Positions 27,912 to 37,129 of a stretch of DNA of 64,000 nucleotides are shown piece after piece (the first letter of the stretch is position 1; each line of letters starts with the position of its first letter). The notes below the pieces were generated by a model. The model ran no database searches and was not told where the DNA came from. It was given only the letters and a program-made list of their open reading frames with translations. This stretch comes from CAWJLE01 sp963843645 (GTDB lineage Bacteria; Chloroflexota; Anaerolineae; DAOTYC01). The translations under genes and the position numbers were made by a program. The stretch covers positions 1,054,001-1,118,000 of the forward strand of contig CAWJLE010000005.1 in the NCBI GenBank assembly GCA_963843645.1, in the 5' to 3' direction.

Positions 27912-29071
27912 CGCTTCGTTTCCTCACGGCCGGAGAATCACACGGTCCGACGCTGACCGCCATCGTCGAGGGGCTGCCTTCGGGGTTGCCTCTCACAGTC
28001 GAACACATCGATTCTGAGTTGGCGCGCCGGCAGCAAGGCTACGGCCGCGGCGACCGCCAGGCAATCGAGCGCGACCAGGTGCAGCTCAACGGAGGCGTCC
28101 TGAACGGCATCACCACCGGCGCACCGGTCGCTCTCGTCGTCGAGAATCGAGATTGGGCCAATTGGCGCGGACAGCACGTCGATCCGTGGACGGTGCCTCG
28201 GCCGGGTCACGCCGATCTGAGCGGCCGAATCAAGTACGATCTGCCCGACATGCGCTACGTCGCGGAGCGCGCCAGTGCCAGGGAGACCACGGTCCGCGTG
28301 GCGGTCGGTGCAGTGTGCCGCCAGTTTCTCCAGGCGTGCGGCATCGCCGTGGGCAGCTACGTCGCCGAGCTGGGCGGCGTCGCCGCGACGATCCCTGACC
28401 TGCCGCTGGGCGACCTGTGGGCTGCCGCCCGCGCCTCGGACGTGAACTGCCCGGATCCAACCGCGGCCGAAACGATGCGCCGACAAATCGACGCGGCGCG
28501 CACTGCCGGCGACTCCCTGGGCGGCATTTTCGTGGTGGCTGCGACCGGCGTGCCGGTGGGTTTGGGCAGCCACGTCCAGTGGGACCGCCGCTTGGACGGC
28601 CGCCTGGCGCAGGCGATTATCGGCATTGGCGCTGTCAAGGGCCTGGAGATCGGACCGGCTTTCGACAACGCTCGCCGCCGCGGAACCCAGGTTCACGATC
28701 CCCTCTACCTGGCGAAGGAAGGCGAACCCGCCAGAGCCGGAGCGGGACTCATGCGCCGCACGAACCGCGCAGGCGGCCTCGAGGGCGGCATGAGCAACGG
28801 TGAGCCGATCCTGATTCGGGCTGCCATGAAGCCGATCCCCACCACGGTCACTCCGATCGAGTCCGTCGACCTGGGGACCGGACAACCGTCGGCCACGCAC
28901 TACCAGCGCTCCGACGTGTGCGCGCTTCCGGCCGCCTGCCTGGTGGCCGAGGCGATGATGGCGTGGGTACTGGCCGTCGTCCTCCTCGAGAAATTCGGGG
29001 GAGACTCAATGTCCGAGCTGGGCCGGAACCTGAAGGGATATCTTCAGGCGACTGGACAGACCGATCGATGA
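27908..29071 (+). CDS. aroC: Chorismate synthase
   Basis: FMN-dependent elimination of phosphate from EPSP to give chorismate. 387 residues; signatures GESHGPTLTAIVEGLPSG near the start, the central RPGHADL and the two basic stretches ARETTVRVAVGAV and RTNRAGGLEGGMSNGEP. Starts by ATGA overlap with aroE. A 79-bp gap with no clear promoter separates it from the shikimate kinase fusion. Confidence 0.96.
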   Translation: MTLRFLTAGESHGPTLTAIVEGLPSGLPLTVEHIDSELARRQQGYGRGDRQAIERDQVQLNGGVLNGITTGAPVALVVENRDWANWRGQHVDPWTVPRPGHADLSGRIKYDLPDMRYVAERASARETTVRVAVGAVCRQFLQACGIAVGSYVAELGGVAATIPDLPLGDLWAAARASDVNCPDPTAAETMRRQIDAARTAGDSLGGIFVVAATGVPVGLGSHVQWDRRLDGRLAQAIIGIGAVKGLEIGPAFDNARRRGTQVHDPLYLAKEGEPARAGAGLMRRTNRAGGLEGGMSNGEPILIRAAMKPIPTTVTPIESVDLGTGQPSATHYQRSDVCALPAACLVAEAMMAWVLAVVLLEKFGGDSMSELGRNLKGYLQATGQTDR

Positions 29072-29150
29072 CCGTCAACGGATCGAGAAAACAGCAGTTG
29101 CCGGTGTACGAGCCGGGCGGCCCGGGGCTGCCCCGAAGAGAACGAAACCG

Positions 29151-30566
29151 ATGAGTCTTCTGGGCATCCACTGTAATCGATTGGAACATCTGACGTCGCG
29201 GCTACTGAACCTGGGCATTTCTCGTGGTGAGTTTTACAACTTCGTGCCGGACGACCTGCCTGTCGTCAAGCAGTTTATCCGAGAGCATGACATCGTTCCC
29301 AGCGTCCACTGCCCGCTCCGCAAGGCGCCGTGGTATCCACATCCTGTCACATGGTCGTTCCTGACCTCCGACGTGCACCACGCGGAGCGTGAGCTCAGCC
29401 TGCATCTCGTCGAACAGGCGCTGCAAGACGCCCAGGACATCGGCGCGACCTACATGGTCGTCCACTATCCGACCCCGGCCTCGGACCAGGCCGGCGAGAT
29501 GCCGTTGGACCAGCAATACGCCATCGCCTGGGACAGCGCTCGTCGTCTGGCCGAGTGGTCGAGAAGCTTCGGGATCCCCATCCACATCGAGGGTTTCGGC
29601 CCCAGTCCGTTTCTGACGCCCGATTTTCTGCGTGAGGTGTTGACTACGTTCCCCGATCTGCGATATTGCTTCGACACGGGGCACATGCACATCGCGGCTC
29701 AGCGCGACGGATTCGACTGTTTCGACTTTCTGGAGCGCATGGCGCCGTACCTCGGCTCGCTCCACGTCTGGGATACGCGCGGCATGGACGACTATCGAGC
29801 TTACCATCACCTCCCTGTACATCCGGCGCTCAAGCCGGCCGACGGCTGGGTGGATGTCGCGCGGATCGTCCGGACCGTTCGAGCGGTCAACCCCTGCGCG
29901 CCTTTCGTGCTGGAGTATTCAGGTTCTTTCCCGGCCGAGTTCGGCCTCGATCTGGTAGCCGGGATCGAGTGGCTCAGGGACCTGGTGGATTCGGAGTCGA
30001 CGGATGAGTATTGCCGCACGAATCTGGTTCTGTCTGGCTTCATGGGCACCGGCAAGACGCAGGTCGGCCGCGTCGTGGCAAAGCGGCTCGGGCGGCCCTT
30101 CATCGACATGGACCACGTGATCGAAGCTCGAGTGGGCATGCCCACCTGGGATATTTTCGAGAAACGAGGCGAGCCCTTCTTCCGCGAACAGGAATCACTG
30201 CTGTGCCGCGAGTTGGCCGCACGCAGAGGCTTGGTCATCGCCACGGGCGGTGGGGCGCTGGCCTCAGACGCGAACCGTGAGGCGTTGGGCGAGACCGGCG
30301 TGCTGGTCTGCCTGTCCGCCACACCCGAGGAGATCATCCGGCGCGTGAAGGAGGCGAAAGGCCGCCCCATGCTGCGGGGAAACGACCTGCCCCGGCGCGT
30401 GTCTGCACTGCTGGAGCAACGGCGAGAGGCGTACGCCGTCATCCCGTACCAGATCGACACGACAGCGTTGACCGTCGAGCAGGTCGCCGATGCGGTCATC
30501 GATGTGTGGCGGCGTGGGGCGGAACCGTGCCCTGCGGCTGCTCACAATTGCGAGGAGACGCCATGA
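29151..30566 (+). CDS. aroK: Fusion of a xylose-isomerase-like TIM barrel with shikimate kinase
   Basis: 471 residues. Residues 1-285 resemble the AP endonuclease 2 / xylose isomerase-like TIM barrel superfamily: MSLLGIHCN, PSVHCPLR, MVVHYPTP, PIHIEGFG, CFDTGHMHI, SLHVWDTRG, FVLEYSGS, with His/Glu/Asp at the usual metal positions. Residues 288-460 are shikimate kinase: Walker A SGFMGTGKT (near 295), the shikimate-binding DMD and FREQE, GGGA, RPMLRG lid and EQRREAYA. The kinase supplies the pathway's fifth step and is the only one in the operon. The role of the barrel is unknown. The linker (DSESTDEYCRTN) is continuous, so I call a true fusion, although an ATGA at 30004-30007 leaves open two separate genes with sequence errors. 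Confidence 0.85.
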   Translation: MSLLGIHCNRLEHLTSRLLNLGISRGEFYNFVPDDLPVVKQFIREHDIVPSVHCPLRKAPWYPHPVTWSFLTSDVHHAERELSLHLVEQALQDAQDIGATYMVVHYPTPASDQAGEMPLDQQYAIAWDSARRLAEWSRSFGIPIHIEGFGPSPFLTPDFLREVLTTFPDLRYCFDTGHMHIAAQRDGFDCFDFLERMAPYLGSLHVWDTRGMDDYRAYHHLPVHPALKPADGWVDVARIVRTVRAVNPCAPFVLEYSGSFPAEFGLDLVAGIEWLRDLVDSESTDEYCRTNLVLSGFMGTGKTQVGRVVAKRLGRPFIDMDHVIEARVGMPTWDIFEKRGEPFFREQESLLCRELAARRGLVIATGGGALASDANREALGETGVLVCLSATPEEIIRRVKEAKGRPMLRGNDLPRRVSALLEQRREAYAVIPYQIDTTALTVEQVADAVIDVWRRGAEPCPAAAHNCEETP

Positions 30567-31642
30567 CGGTGCTGCCAGTGAGTGGCCCCGGGGGTCAGTA
30601 TCCGGTGCACGTACGCCGGGGAACACTGGCTGACGTCGGGGCTCTGATGCGTGAGGTCGGCCTGTCGGGGCGCGCGGCGGTGATCACGAACACCACGGTG
30701 GGCGAGCTGTACGCGGCCCAGGTCGCCGCTAGTTTGCGGCAGGCCGGGTTTGAGCCTGTCGTCTGCCAGGTTCCCGATGGTGAGAGCTTCAAGACACTGG
30801 CGACGGTCTCCGATTTGTACGACGAGTTGATCGCGCATGGACTGGATCGCAACAGCGCGGTAGTGGCGCTGGGGGGCGGCGTCGTCGGCGACATGGCCGG
30901 GTTCGTCGCTGCGACGTACCTGCGCGGCGTGCCGCTCGTTCAGGTCCCGACGACGCTGTTGTCTATGATCGATTCCAGCCTGGGTGGCAAAGTTGCGGTC
31001 GACCACCCACGCGGCAAGAACCTGATCGGTGCGTTCTACCCGCCGCGGCTGGTGGTCACCGACCCGGACAGCCTGGGTACCCTGCCGGCTGCGGAACGGC
31101 GCGCCGGCCTGGCCGAGGTCATCAAGCACGGCATCATCAGCGCGCCCGAGCTGTTCGCGCGACTCGAAGCGGCGGGCGACGTGGTCGACGACCAGCTGGA
31201 TTGGGTCGTGGAACGAGCCATCGCCGTCAAGATCGAGATCATTCAAGAGGATCCGTTCGAGAAGGGGCGGCGGGCGGTGCTCAACCTGGGCCACACCTAC
31301 GGCCACGCATTCGAGGCCATCAGCGGCTTCCGGCTGCGCCACGGCGAGGCGGTCGGGATCGGGCTTGTCGCCGCGGCGCGGACCTCCGTCGCATTGGGCC
31401 TGTGCCCGGCGACGGTTGAGGCGCGCATCGTCGCCCTGCTGCAGAAATTCAGAATTCCGACCCGCTTCGGCGGCTTCCCACCAGAAGCGATTCGGGCCGC
31501 CATGAACGCCGACAAGAAGAGGCAGAGCAACCGGCTGCGCTTCATCTTGCCGCAAGACATCGGAGCTGTTATCATCCGCGACGACGTGCCGGAAGACGTC
31601 ATCCTGCGCGTTATTGCCTCTCTGGAGGAGGACCCTTCATGA
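30563..31642 (+). CDS. aroB: 3-dehydroquinate synthase
   Basis: NAD- and metal-dependent cyclisation of DAHP. 359 residues from ATG 30563 (ATGA overlap with the fusion gene; GAGGAG upstream). Motifs: NAD-binding ALGGGVVGDMAGFVAATYLRG (in two parts), the VPTTLLSMIDSSLGGKVAVDHP block, KNLIGAFYPP, AEVIKHGII, and metal ligands in LGHTYGHAFE and RHGEAVGIG. Confidence 0.96.
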   Translation: MTVLPVSGPGGQYPVHVRRGTLADVGALMREVGLSGRAAVITNTTVGELYAAQVAASLRQAGFEPVVCQVPDGESFKTLATVSDLYDELIAHGLDRNSAVVALGGGVVGDMAGFVAATYLRGVPLVQVPTTLLSMIDSSLGGKVAVDHPRGKNLIGAFYPPRLVVTDPDSLGTLPAAERRAGLAEVIKHGIISAPELFARLEAAGDVVDDQLDWVVERAIAVKIEIIQEDPFEKGRRAVLNLGHTYGHAFEAISGFRLRHGEAVGIGLVAAARTSVALGLCPATVEARIVALLQKFRIPTRFGGFPPEAIRAAMNADKKRQSNRLRFILPQDIGAVIIRDDVPEDVILRVIASLEEDPS

Positions 31643-32082
31643 CCCGTTCCGTTCTCGTCGTACACGGACCCAACCTGAACCTGCTTGGCCTGCGGGAGCC
31701 TGGGATCTACGGCCAGCTGACCCTGGATGAGATCAACCAGCGCCTGCAAGACTATGCGGTGAGCATCGGCCTCGAGCCGCACATCATCCAGTGCAATCAC
31801 GAGGGCGACATCATCGAGGCGTTGCACGAGTCCTTGGGCTGGGCCAAGGGCATCGTGATCAATGCCGGCGCGTATACTCATTACAGCTACGCCATCCGGG
31901 ATGCCATCGCGGCCATCAAGCTGCCGACCGTCGAGGTCCACCTGTCGAACGTTCACGCGCGTGACGAGTTTCGCCACGCTTCCGTCATCGCGGCGGTGTG
32001 CGTCGGCCAGATCGCCGGCTTCGGCTGGCGCAGCTACACGCTGGGCCTGCAGGCCCTCGCCGATCACATGGCAGAAAGATGA
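31639..32082 (+). CDS. aroQ: 3-dehydroquinate dehydratase, type II
   Basis: Dehydrates 3-dehydroquinate to 3-dehydroshikimate. 147 residues, normal for the dodecameric type II enzyme: VVHGPNLNLLGLREPGIYG with the catalytic Tyr, QCNHEGDIIEALHE, INAGAYTHYSYAIRDAI, VEVHLSNVHARDEFR with the catalytic His, and GFGWRSYTLGLQAL. ATGA overlap with aroB. Last gene of the aro operon. The 32083-32250 stretch after it holds only low-complexity intergenic sequence (runs of gctgattgctgatggctga). Confidence 0.96.
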   Translation: MTRSVLVVHGPNLNLLGLREPGIYGQLTLDEINQRLQDYAVSIGLEPHIIQCNHEGDIIEALHESLGWAKGIVINAGAYTHYSYAIRDAIAAIKLPTVEVHLSNVHARDEFRHASVIAAVCVGQIAGFGWRSYTLGLQALADHMAER

Positions 32083-32252
32083 CGCAGGAGCAGCGGTCAA
32101 TCAGCTGTCAGCAAAGGCAGTCCACAGCGGGAACACGCAGGTGCCCTCTGGCAACGGCCATCGATTTTGACTATTGGCTGCTGAACGCTGATTGCTGATG
32201 GCTGAGTGCCATTCCAGTGAGACCTATTACATATCACTTGTTCGTATCGCGA

Positions 32253-32435
32253 TATAATAATGGCGGAAAAGGATCCTCGTGCGAATTGTAGAGCCTGTGG
32301 AGAAGTGTGGTATGTAGTCTCCAGGGTGAGACAAACCGCGAGGACCGATGATCCAAACGGCACATCAATCGTGCCGCCCAGTACCTTCCTCCTCTAGAAA
32401 AAAGCCGAGCCGGGTGAGCCATCGCCCGGCTCGGC
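32253..32435 (+). ncRNA. Candidate structured RNA between aroQ and cutA
   Basis: A TATAAT at 32253-32258 (no convincing -35) is followed by about 170 nt rich in nested inverted repeats: GGATC...GATCC, CCTCG...CGAGG, TGGAGA...TCTCCA, CGGCAC...GTGCCG. It ends at a GC-rich 11-bp hairpin GCCGAGCCGGG/CCCGGCTCGGC (32404-32435). The hairpin is followed by T-rich sequence only on the minus strand (a run of six), so it may instead terminate something antisense. No Rfam family was recognised; the GGGTGAGACAAACCGCG segment is only loosely T-box-like. Confidence 0.3.
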
Positions 32436-32538
32436 GCTTACGAGAGTTTCAAGGCTACGATCGTTCCGGTCTGACGGCAAGGCTCAAAGCCGGCTCAACG
32501 TATCACGCTATGTGGCGCGCGGACCATCGTTTTTCGTA

Positions 32539-32567
32539 TTGACCCAATGCCTATTACGTGGTATAAT
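32539..32567 (+). promoter_or_regulatory. Sigma-A promoter of cutA
   Basis: TTGACC (32539-32544), a 17-bp spacer and TATAAT (32562-32567), 35 bp before the cutA start. A clear near-consensus promoter. Confidence 0.8.
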
Positions 32568-32601
32568 GTATAAAATCGTAACTTTAGGGAGGACATCGCG
32601 A

Positions 32602-32922
32602 ATGACGGATTACCTGGCGGTGCTCGTCACTGCGAAATCCGTTGATGAAGCACAAACCATCGGTTACGCTCTCGTGGACGAACAGCTGGCGGCATGCGTC
32701 AATATCCTATTCGCGGTGCGATCTATCTTCCGGTGGGAGGGCGAGGTTCAAAAGGAACACGAGGTCATGATGATCATCAAGACCCGGCGTGACCTGTTCG
32801 AAGAACTGAGCCGGAGGATCACCGAGTTGCACAGCTACGATGTACCGGAAATCGTTGCTCTTTCCATTGAAGCCGGCTCCCAAGCTTACTTGAACTGGAT
32901 GGCTGGACAGCTCCACGAGTAG
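32602..32922 (+). CDS. cutA: CutA1-family divalent-cation tolerance protein
   Basis: 106 residues, starting MTDYLAVLVTAKSVDEA at ATG 32602 after GGGAGG. CutA1 hallmarks: the ACVNIL strand, SIFRWEGEVQKEHEVMMIIKT and HSYDVPEIVALSIEAGSQAYLNW. Small trimeric ferredoxin-like fold, named for copper tolerance in E. coli, with an unsettled general function. Monocistronic: its own promoter and a strong terminator. Confidence 0.93.
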   Translation: MTDYLAVLVTAKSVDEAQTIGYALVDEQLAACVNILFAVRSIFRWEGEVQKEHEVMMIIKTRRDLFEELSRRITELHSYDVPEIVALSIEAGSQAYLNWMAGQLHE

Positions 32923-32933
32923 ACTGACAACGC

Positions 32934-32978
32934 TAAATGGCCGTCCCCGTGGTGAAATCCCGCAGGGACGGCCATTTA
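32934..32978. terminator. Bidirectional terminator between cutA and alr
   Basis: TAAATGGCCGTCCC (32934-32947) and GGGACGGCCATTTA (32965-32978) are perfect complements (14 bp) between two convergent genes. The A/T ends give U-rich 3-prime flanks on both strands. Confidence 0.85.
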
Positions 32979-33012
32979 GTGCTGACACGCGTTCCGGAGG
33001 GGACCCGCGCGT

Positions 33013-34188
33013 TTAATTCGTATCGTCTACCAGATCGCGGACGGCAACCACTTTGCCGCCCTGCAGGTACACGCGGGGAATGCGGGCAGTAACGGTGGTG
33101 GTAATATCGTAAGCGTTCGTGCCCACCAGCTCTCCAACTTCCTCGCCGGAGATGCGGTCCTGTCCCTGCGTGCCGATTAATACGGCCTCGTCGTGAAGCG
33201 CCACGTCCGGAATGTCCGTCACGTCGACCATGCACTGGTCCATGCACACGCGACCCACGATCGGCGCCCGCTGTCCGCGGATGAGAACGCAGCCCCGATT
33301 GGACAACCCACGGCGATAACCATCGCCGTAACCCATGGGCACGAGCGCCACTTTGGTCGGCGCGGAGGTCACGTACGTGCGGCCGTAGCTCACCGACGTG
33401 CCCGGCGGAAGGATCGAGACGCGAGCCACGTGGCTCTTCAGCTCCAGGGCCGGCTTCAGTGGCACCGTTCGCTTGACGTCCGCCGACGGATAGATTCCGC
33501 CGATCCCGGAGCCGACGCGGACCATATCCAGGTGCATTTCGGGATAGTTGATCGTTGCGGCGGTATTACAGATGTGACAGATCGGAATTCGGAATCCGGC
33601 GCCCTTCAGCTCGTCGCGCACGGTGATGAAGGTCTCGAATTGCTGGCGTGTATAAGCCACGCTCTCCGGTTTGCCTTCGTCGGCGACGGCGAAGTGCGAG
33701 TACATGCCCTCGAGCCCGATGTGCGGAGTGGCGGCCACGACCTTAACGTAGTCCAGCGCCTCGGCGGGCATCACGCCCTGGCGGCTCAGCCCGGTGTCCA
33801 GCTTGACGTGCACGGCTATGTCGGTTCCCCGACGCTCCGCCGCGGCCGACAGAGCCTCGATCTGCTCTACGTTGCTCACCGTAGGCCGCAGGTTCCACCT
33901 GACCATGCGGTCAGCTTCTTGCGGCATCATGTAGCCCAGCACGAGGATCGGCGCGTCGATGCCGCCCTGGCGCAGTTGAACGCCCTCGTTGGAACGATTG
34001 GCGATGACCCAGTCCGCCCCACTCCGCAGGCACACCTTCGCCACCTCTACCGCGCCATGGCCGTAGGCGTTGCCCTTGACCACCACTCCCAGCGCCACGT
34101 TGTTGCCGACGTGCCGTTTGAACCCCTGGACGTTGAAAGCGATGGCATCCAGGTCGACCTCCGCCCAACTCAAGTAGGGCTGACTCAT
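33013..34188 (-). CDS. alr: Alanine racemase
   Basis: PLP enzyme making D-alanine for peptidoglycan. 391 residues from ATG 34188 (MSQPYLSWAEVDLDAI), with GAGGAGG 9 nt upstream; an in-frame ATG at 34206 contains that ribosome site and is unlikely. The PLP lysine lies in VVVKGNAYGHG (G replaces the usual A), and the C-terminal catalytic Tyr is expected in SVSYGRTYV. RVCMDQCMVDVTDIP is typical. Monocistronic, convergent with cutA. Confidence 0.95.
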   Translation of the reverse strand: MSQPYLSWAEVDLDAIAFNVQGFKRHVGNNVALGVVVKGNAYGHGAVEVAKVCLRSGADWVIANRSNEGVQLRQGGIDAPILVLGYMMPQEADRMVRWNLRPTVSNVEQIEALSAAAERRGTDIAVHVKLDTGLSRQGVMPAEALDYVKVVAATPHIGLEGMYSHFAVADEGKPESVAYTRQQFETFITVRDELKGAGFRIPICHICNTAATINYPEMHLDMVRVGSGIGGIYPSADVKRTVPLKPALELKSHVARVSILPPGTSVSYGRTYVTSAPTKVALVPMGYGDGYRRGLSNRGCVLIRGQRAPIVGRVCMDQCMVDVTDIPDVALHDEAVLIGTQGQDRISGEEVGELVGTNAYDITTTVTARIPRVYLQGGKVVAVRDLVDDTN

Positions 34189-34292
34189 CGCCGAGTTCCT
34201 CCTCATATGCGATCATTGTTCTCGCCGCGAACAGGCGAACCGAGCGCAGTATAACACAAGTCCGCAGGGTGCACAACAGGGGCTTATAGCCC

Positions 34293-34391
34293 AAGACTTC
34301 CGAAGTTTTTAAAACTTCGGAAGTCTTCACGAGGCCACACCACGCGGCTTATAGCTCAAGACTTCCGAAGTTTCAGAAACTTCGGAAGTCT
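34293..34391. repeat. Two tandem ACTTCCGAAGT palindromes with conserved flank
   Basis: Copy A (34293-34327) AAGACTTCCGAAGTT/AACTTCGGAAGTCTT and copy B (34358-34391), the second with a 5-nt loop, each preceded by ggcttatagc(c/t)c. The shared flank shows that the repeat unit is longer than the palindrome and was duplicated as a block. They lie between divergent alr and the 3-prime end of miaB. From 34400 to 34431 is a gtgatacgtcgcc/attacg low-complexity patch, also seen near 63850. Confidence 0.85.
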
Positions 34392-34431
34392 CCACCGCCG
34401 ACGCTGATCCGTGATACGTCGCCATTACGCA

Positions 34432-35745
34432 CTACGGATTACGCGTCGCAAACCACCTCGCCTTGCATCGACCAGGGCCGGTCCAGGTGATTCGCACGTG
34501 GGCCAGGCGGCCGCGCCAGTCACGAGGATCGACGAAGAAGACCAGCTTGTTGGTGCGGGTTCGGCCGCGCCATTTGCCCTTGCGCCGATCCTCCACCAGG
34601 ACTTCCACTACTCGATCGAGCAGGGTGTGGTTGATCTCGCCGACAATCCGTTCCTGCATTTCCTCCACCGCACAACGGCGGCGCTCCTTCTCTTCGGGCG
34701 GCACGTCGTCTGGCAGACGCGAGGCGGCGGTGCCGGGGCGGGAGGAATAGGCTGCGACATGCACAGCGTCGAACCGAATGTCCTGCAGGAGGCGATACGT
34801 ATGGTCGAACTGCTGGACGGTCTCCCCGGGAAACCCCACGACGACGTCGGTGGCCAGGCTGACGCCGGGAACGGTGGCTCGGATTGCGTGCGCCAAATCG
34901 ACATAATGTGCAACCGTGTAGTTGCGGTTCATCCGGCGCAGTGTCTCGTCGTCGCCGGCCTGGACGGGCAGCTCGATGTGCTCGCAGATCTTGGGCAGCC
35001 GCGCGACGGTTTCGATTAGATGGGTCGTCATGTCCTTGGGGTGCGAGGTAAGGAACCGGATGCGCCACAACTCGTCGATGTCGTGGACCGCCGCCAACAG
35101 GTCGGCCAGAGTGGGGCACTCGGGCAGCGTGCGCCCGTAGGAGTCGACGTTCTGTCCGAGAAGAGTGATTTCCCGCGCCCCGCCGGCTGCCAACGTGCGG
35201 GCCTCATCCACGATCTCGGCGGGCGGGCGGCTCTTTTCCCGGCCGCGAGTATAGGGAACGATGCAGTAGCTACAGAAATTGTTGCAGCCCTGCATGATCG
35301 TGGTGTACGCGCACACCGGCATGGATCCGGTCGGGCAGTCTCCTGCAGGGGAAGGCGACGCAAGCGTGTTCGGCGGCTGCGCCTCACGATTCCGCTCGCG
35401 GAGCAACGCCATCAATGGCCCAGGCTCGGAAGGCCGCAAGAACAGGTCGACAAATGGGTAGTCCCGTCTCAGGTCCGCGCAATCGTCGTCCTGGCCGACG
35501 AAACAGCCCATGAGCGCCAGGACGGCTTCCGGACGGCGGCGCTTGATGGGCTTGAGGGAGCTGAGCCGGCCGATGACCTTGTCCTCCGCGCTGCGCCGCA
35601 CGACGCAGGTGTTCAGGATCATCACGTCGGCGTCTTCCAGGCGATCGACGTGCCCATAGCCCAAATGCTCCAACTGCTCTGACAGCCGGAGCGAGTCGGC
35701 GGCGTTCATCTGGCAGCCGATCGTCCAGATATGGTAGGTGCTCAT
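34432..35745 (-). CDS. miaB: tRNA-2-methylthio-N6-dimethylallyladenosine synthase (MiaB)
   Basis: Radical SAM methylthiotransferase modifying A37 of tRNAs. 437 residues: N-terminal UPF0004 domain with three Cys for the auxiliary cluster (TIGCQMN, NTCVVRRSAE, MGCFVGQDD), radical SAM motif CSYCIVPYTRGRE (C-x3-C-x2-C begins at NNFCSYC), and a C-terminal TRAM domain (VEVLVEDRRKGKWRGRT) near residue 375. The MiaB-type third cysteine is present. Overlaps the flavoprotein gene by 4 nt. Confidence 0.93.
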   Translation of the reverse strand: MSTYHIWTIGCQMNAADSLRLSEQLEHLGYGHVDRLEDADVMILNTCVVRRSAEDKVIGRLSSLKPIKRRRPEAVLALMGCFVGQDDDCADLRRDYPFVDLFLRPSEPGPLMALLRERNREAQPPNTLASPSPAGDCPTGSMPVCAYTTIMQGCNNFCSYCIVPYTRGREKSRPPAEIVDEARTLAAGGAREITLLGQNVDSYGRTLPECPTLADLLAAVHDIDELWRIRFLTSHPKDMTTHLIETVARLPKICEHIELPVQAGDDETLRRMNRNYTVAHYVDLAHAIRATVPGVSLATDVVVGFPGETVQQFDHTYRLLQDIRFDAVHVAAYSSRPGTAASRLPDDVPPEEKERRRCAVEEMQERIVGEINHTLLDRVVEVLVEDRRKGKWRGRTRTNKLVFFVDPRDWRGRLAHVRITWTGPGRCKARWFATRNP

Positions 35746-37129
35746 TGGCGGGACAAAATCTCTCGGGCGACGATCAGGCCTGAGGCGGAAGCCTGGATGA
35801 GGCCCCGGGTGACCCCGGCGCCATCGCCCGCCGCGAACAGGTTGCGGACGGGGGTTTCCAGCCCATTGGTCAGTTTGAGCCGCGACGAGTAATACTTCAC
35901 CTCGACGCCGTACAACAGCGTGTGCCGGGAGTCGACCCCTGGCGCCAGCCGATCCATCGCTTCCAGCATCTCCAGGATGTTAACGATGTAGCGGTAGGGC
36001 AGGACGAGCCCGAGATCTCCAGGCGCCGCGTACTCCAGCGTGGGCCGGGTGATGCAGCGGCTGAGACGCTGCTCCGTCGTGCGCCGGCCCATGCGCAAGT
36101 CTCCCAGGCGCTGGACCATGACGCCGCCGCTCAGCAAGTTGGCGAGATGAGCGATATATTTGCCGTAGGCGATGGGCTCGCTGAACGGCTCGGTGAAGTT
36201 CTTGCTGACCAGGATGGCGAAGTTGGTGTTGGCGGTGCGACGGTCGGCGTAGCTGTGGCCGTTGACGGTCAGAACTTCGCCGCGCGTACTCGGTGACGAC
36301 CTCGCCGTACGGGCAGACGCAGAAGGTGCGCACCTTGTCGTCGAACGCGTGCGAATAGTAGTGCAGCTTCGGTTCGTAGACCAGGTCCGTCAGCGGCTCC
36401 AGGACGGCGGCGGGCAGCTCGACGCGCACGCCGATGTCGACGGGATTGCGGCAGCACAGGCAGGTCAGCTGCTGGGCGACCTCGGTCAGCCAGGTCGCTC
36501 CTTCTCGTCCCGGGGCGACGACCACGTGGCGGCCGTGCAGCGTTCGGCCGTCCGCGGTGACGACGCCCGTGACCGTGTTCGACTCGGTCAGGATCTGGCT
36601 GACCTCAGTGCCGGTGAGGATCGTGACGTTGCGCTCCTGCAGCTCCTCATACATGGCCGAAAGGATGTCGCCCGACCGCTCGGTGCCCATGTGGCGGATC
36701 GGCACCGTGAGCAGCTTGAGGTCGGCCAGGGCGGCCTTCTTCTTGACGTTCTCGATTTCGTCGCCCTGCAGACCGTGTATCGGGCCGCTGTCGCGCCGAA
36801 ATGGACGTAGGTCTCGTCTACCTCCGTGATGCAGGGCTTGAGCGGGACCCTCGCCCAGGAACTCGGCCAGGTAGCCGCCGACCTCGGGCGACAGCGTCAG
36901 CTTGCCGTCGGAGAAGGCGCCGGCGCCTCCCCAGCCCGACAGCAGGGCGCACGGGCACGCAGTGCAGGCAGCGTCCGCCCGGGCGGCGCGCCGGGCAGGC
37001 GCGTTTGGCGATGGCCGGGCCCTTGTCCAGGATCGCCACGCGTCCACAGCCGTGACGGCTCAGCTCCAGCGCGGCGAATATGCCTGCCGGACCGGCTCCC
37101 ACGATGATGACGTCAAACGAATCGTTCAC
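35742..37129 (-). pseudogene. FAD-dependent dehydrogenase (COG2509-like), several frameshifts
   Basis: Starts GTG 37129 (MNDSFDVIIVGAGPAGIFAALEL, FAD-binding GAGPAG). The central part (SGWGGAGAFSDGKLTLSPEVGG, MGTERSGDILSAMYEELQE, HVVVAPGREGATWL, NPVDIGVRVELP) and the end (NLFAAGDGAGVTRGLIQASASGL) belong to the uncharacterised flavoprotein family COG2509. Breaks lie near 37010, 36845 and 36285. About 460 residues if repaired. GTGA overlap with uvrA upstream and ATGA overlap with miaB downstream show one operon, so the frameshifts are probably sequence errors rather than decay. Confidence 0.75.

Noticed and set aside
29990..30020. Separate TIM-barrel and shikimate kinase genes
   Set aside because: An ATGA exists, but using it would need two compensating indels; the continuous frame is simpler. 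Kept as a stated alternative.
32300..32400. T-box leader upstream of cutA
   Set aside because: GGGTGAGACAAACCGCG only resembles the T-box bulge; the UGGN element and stem I are absent, and cutA has its own promoter downstream.
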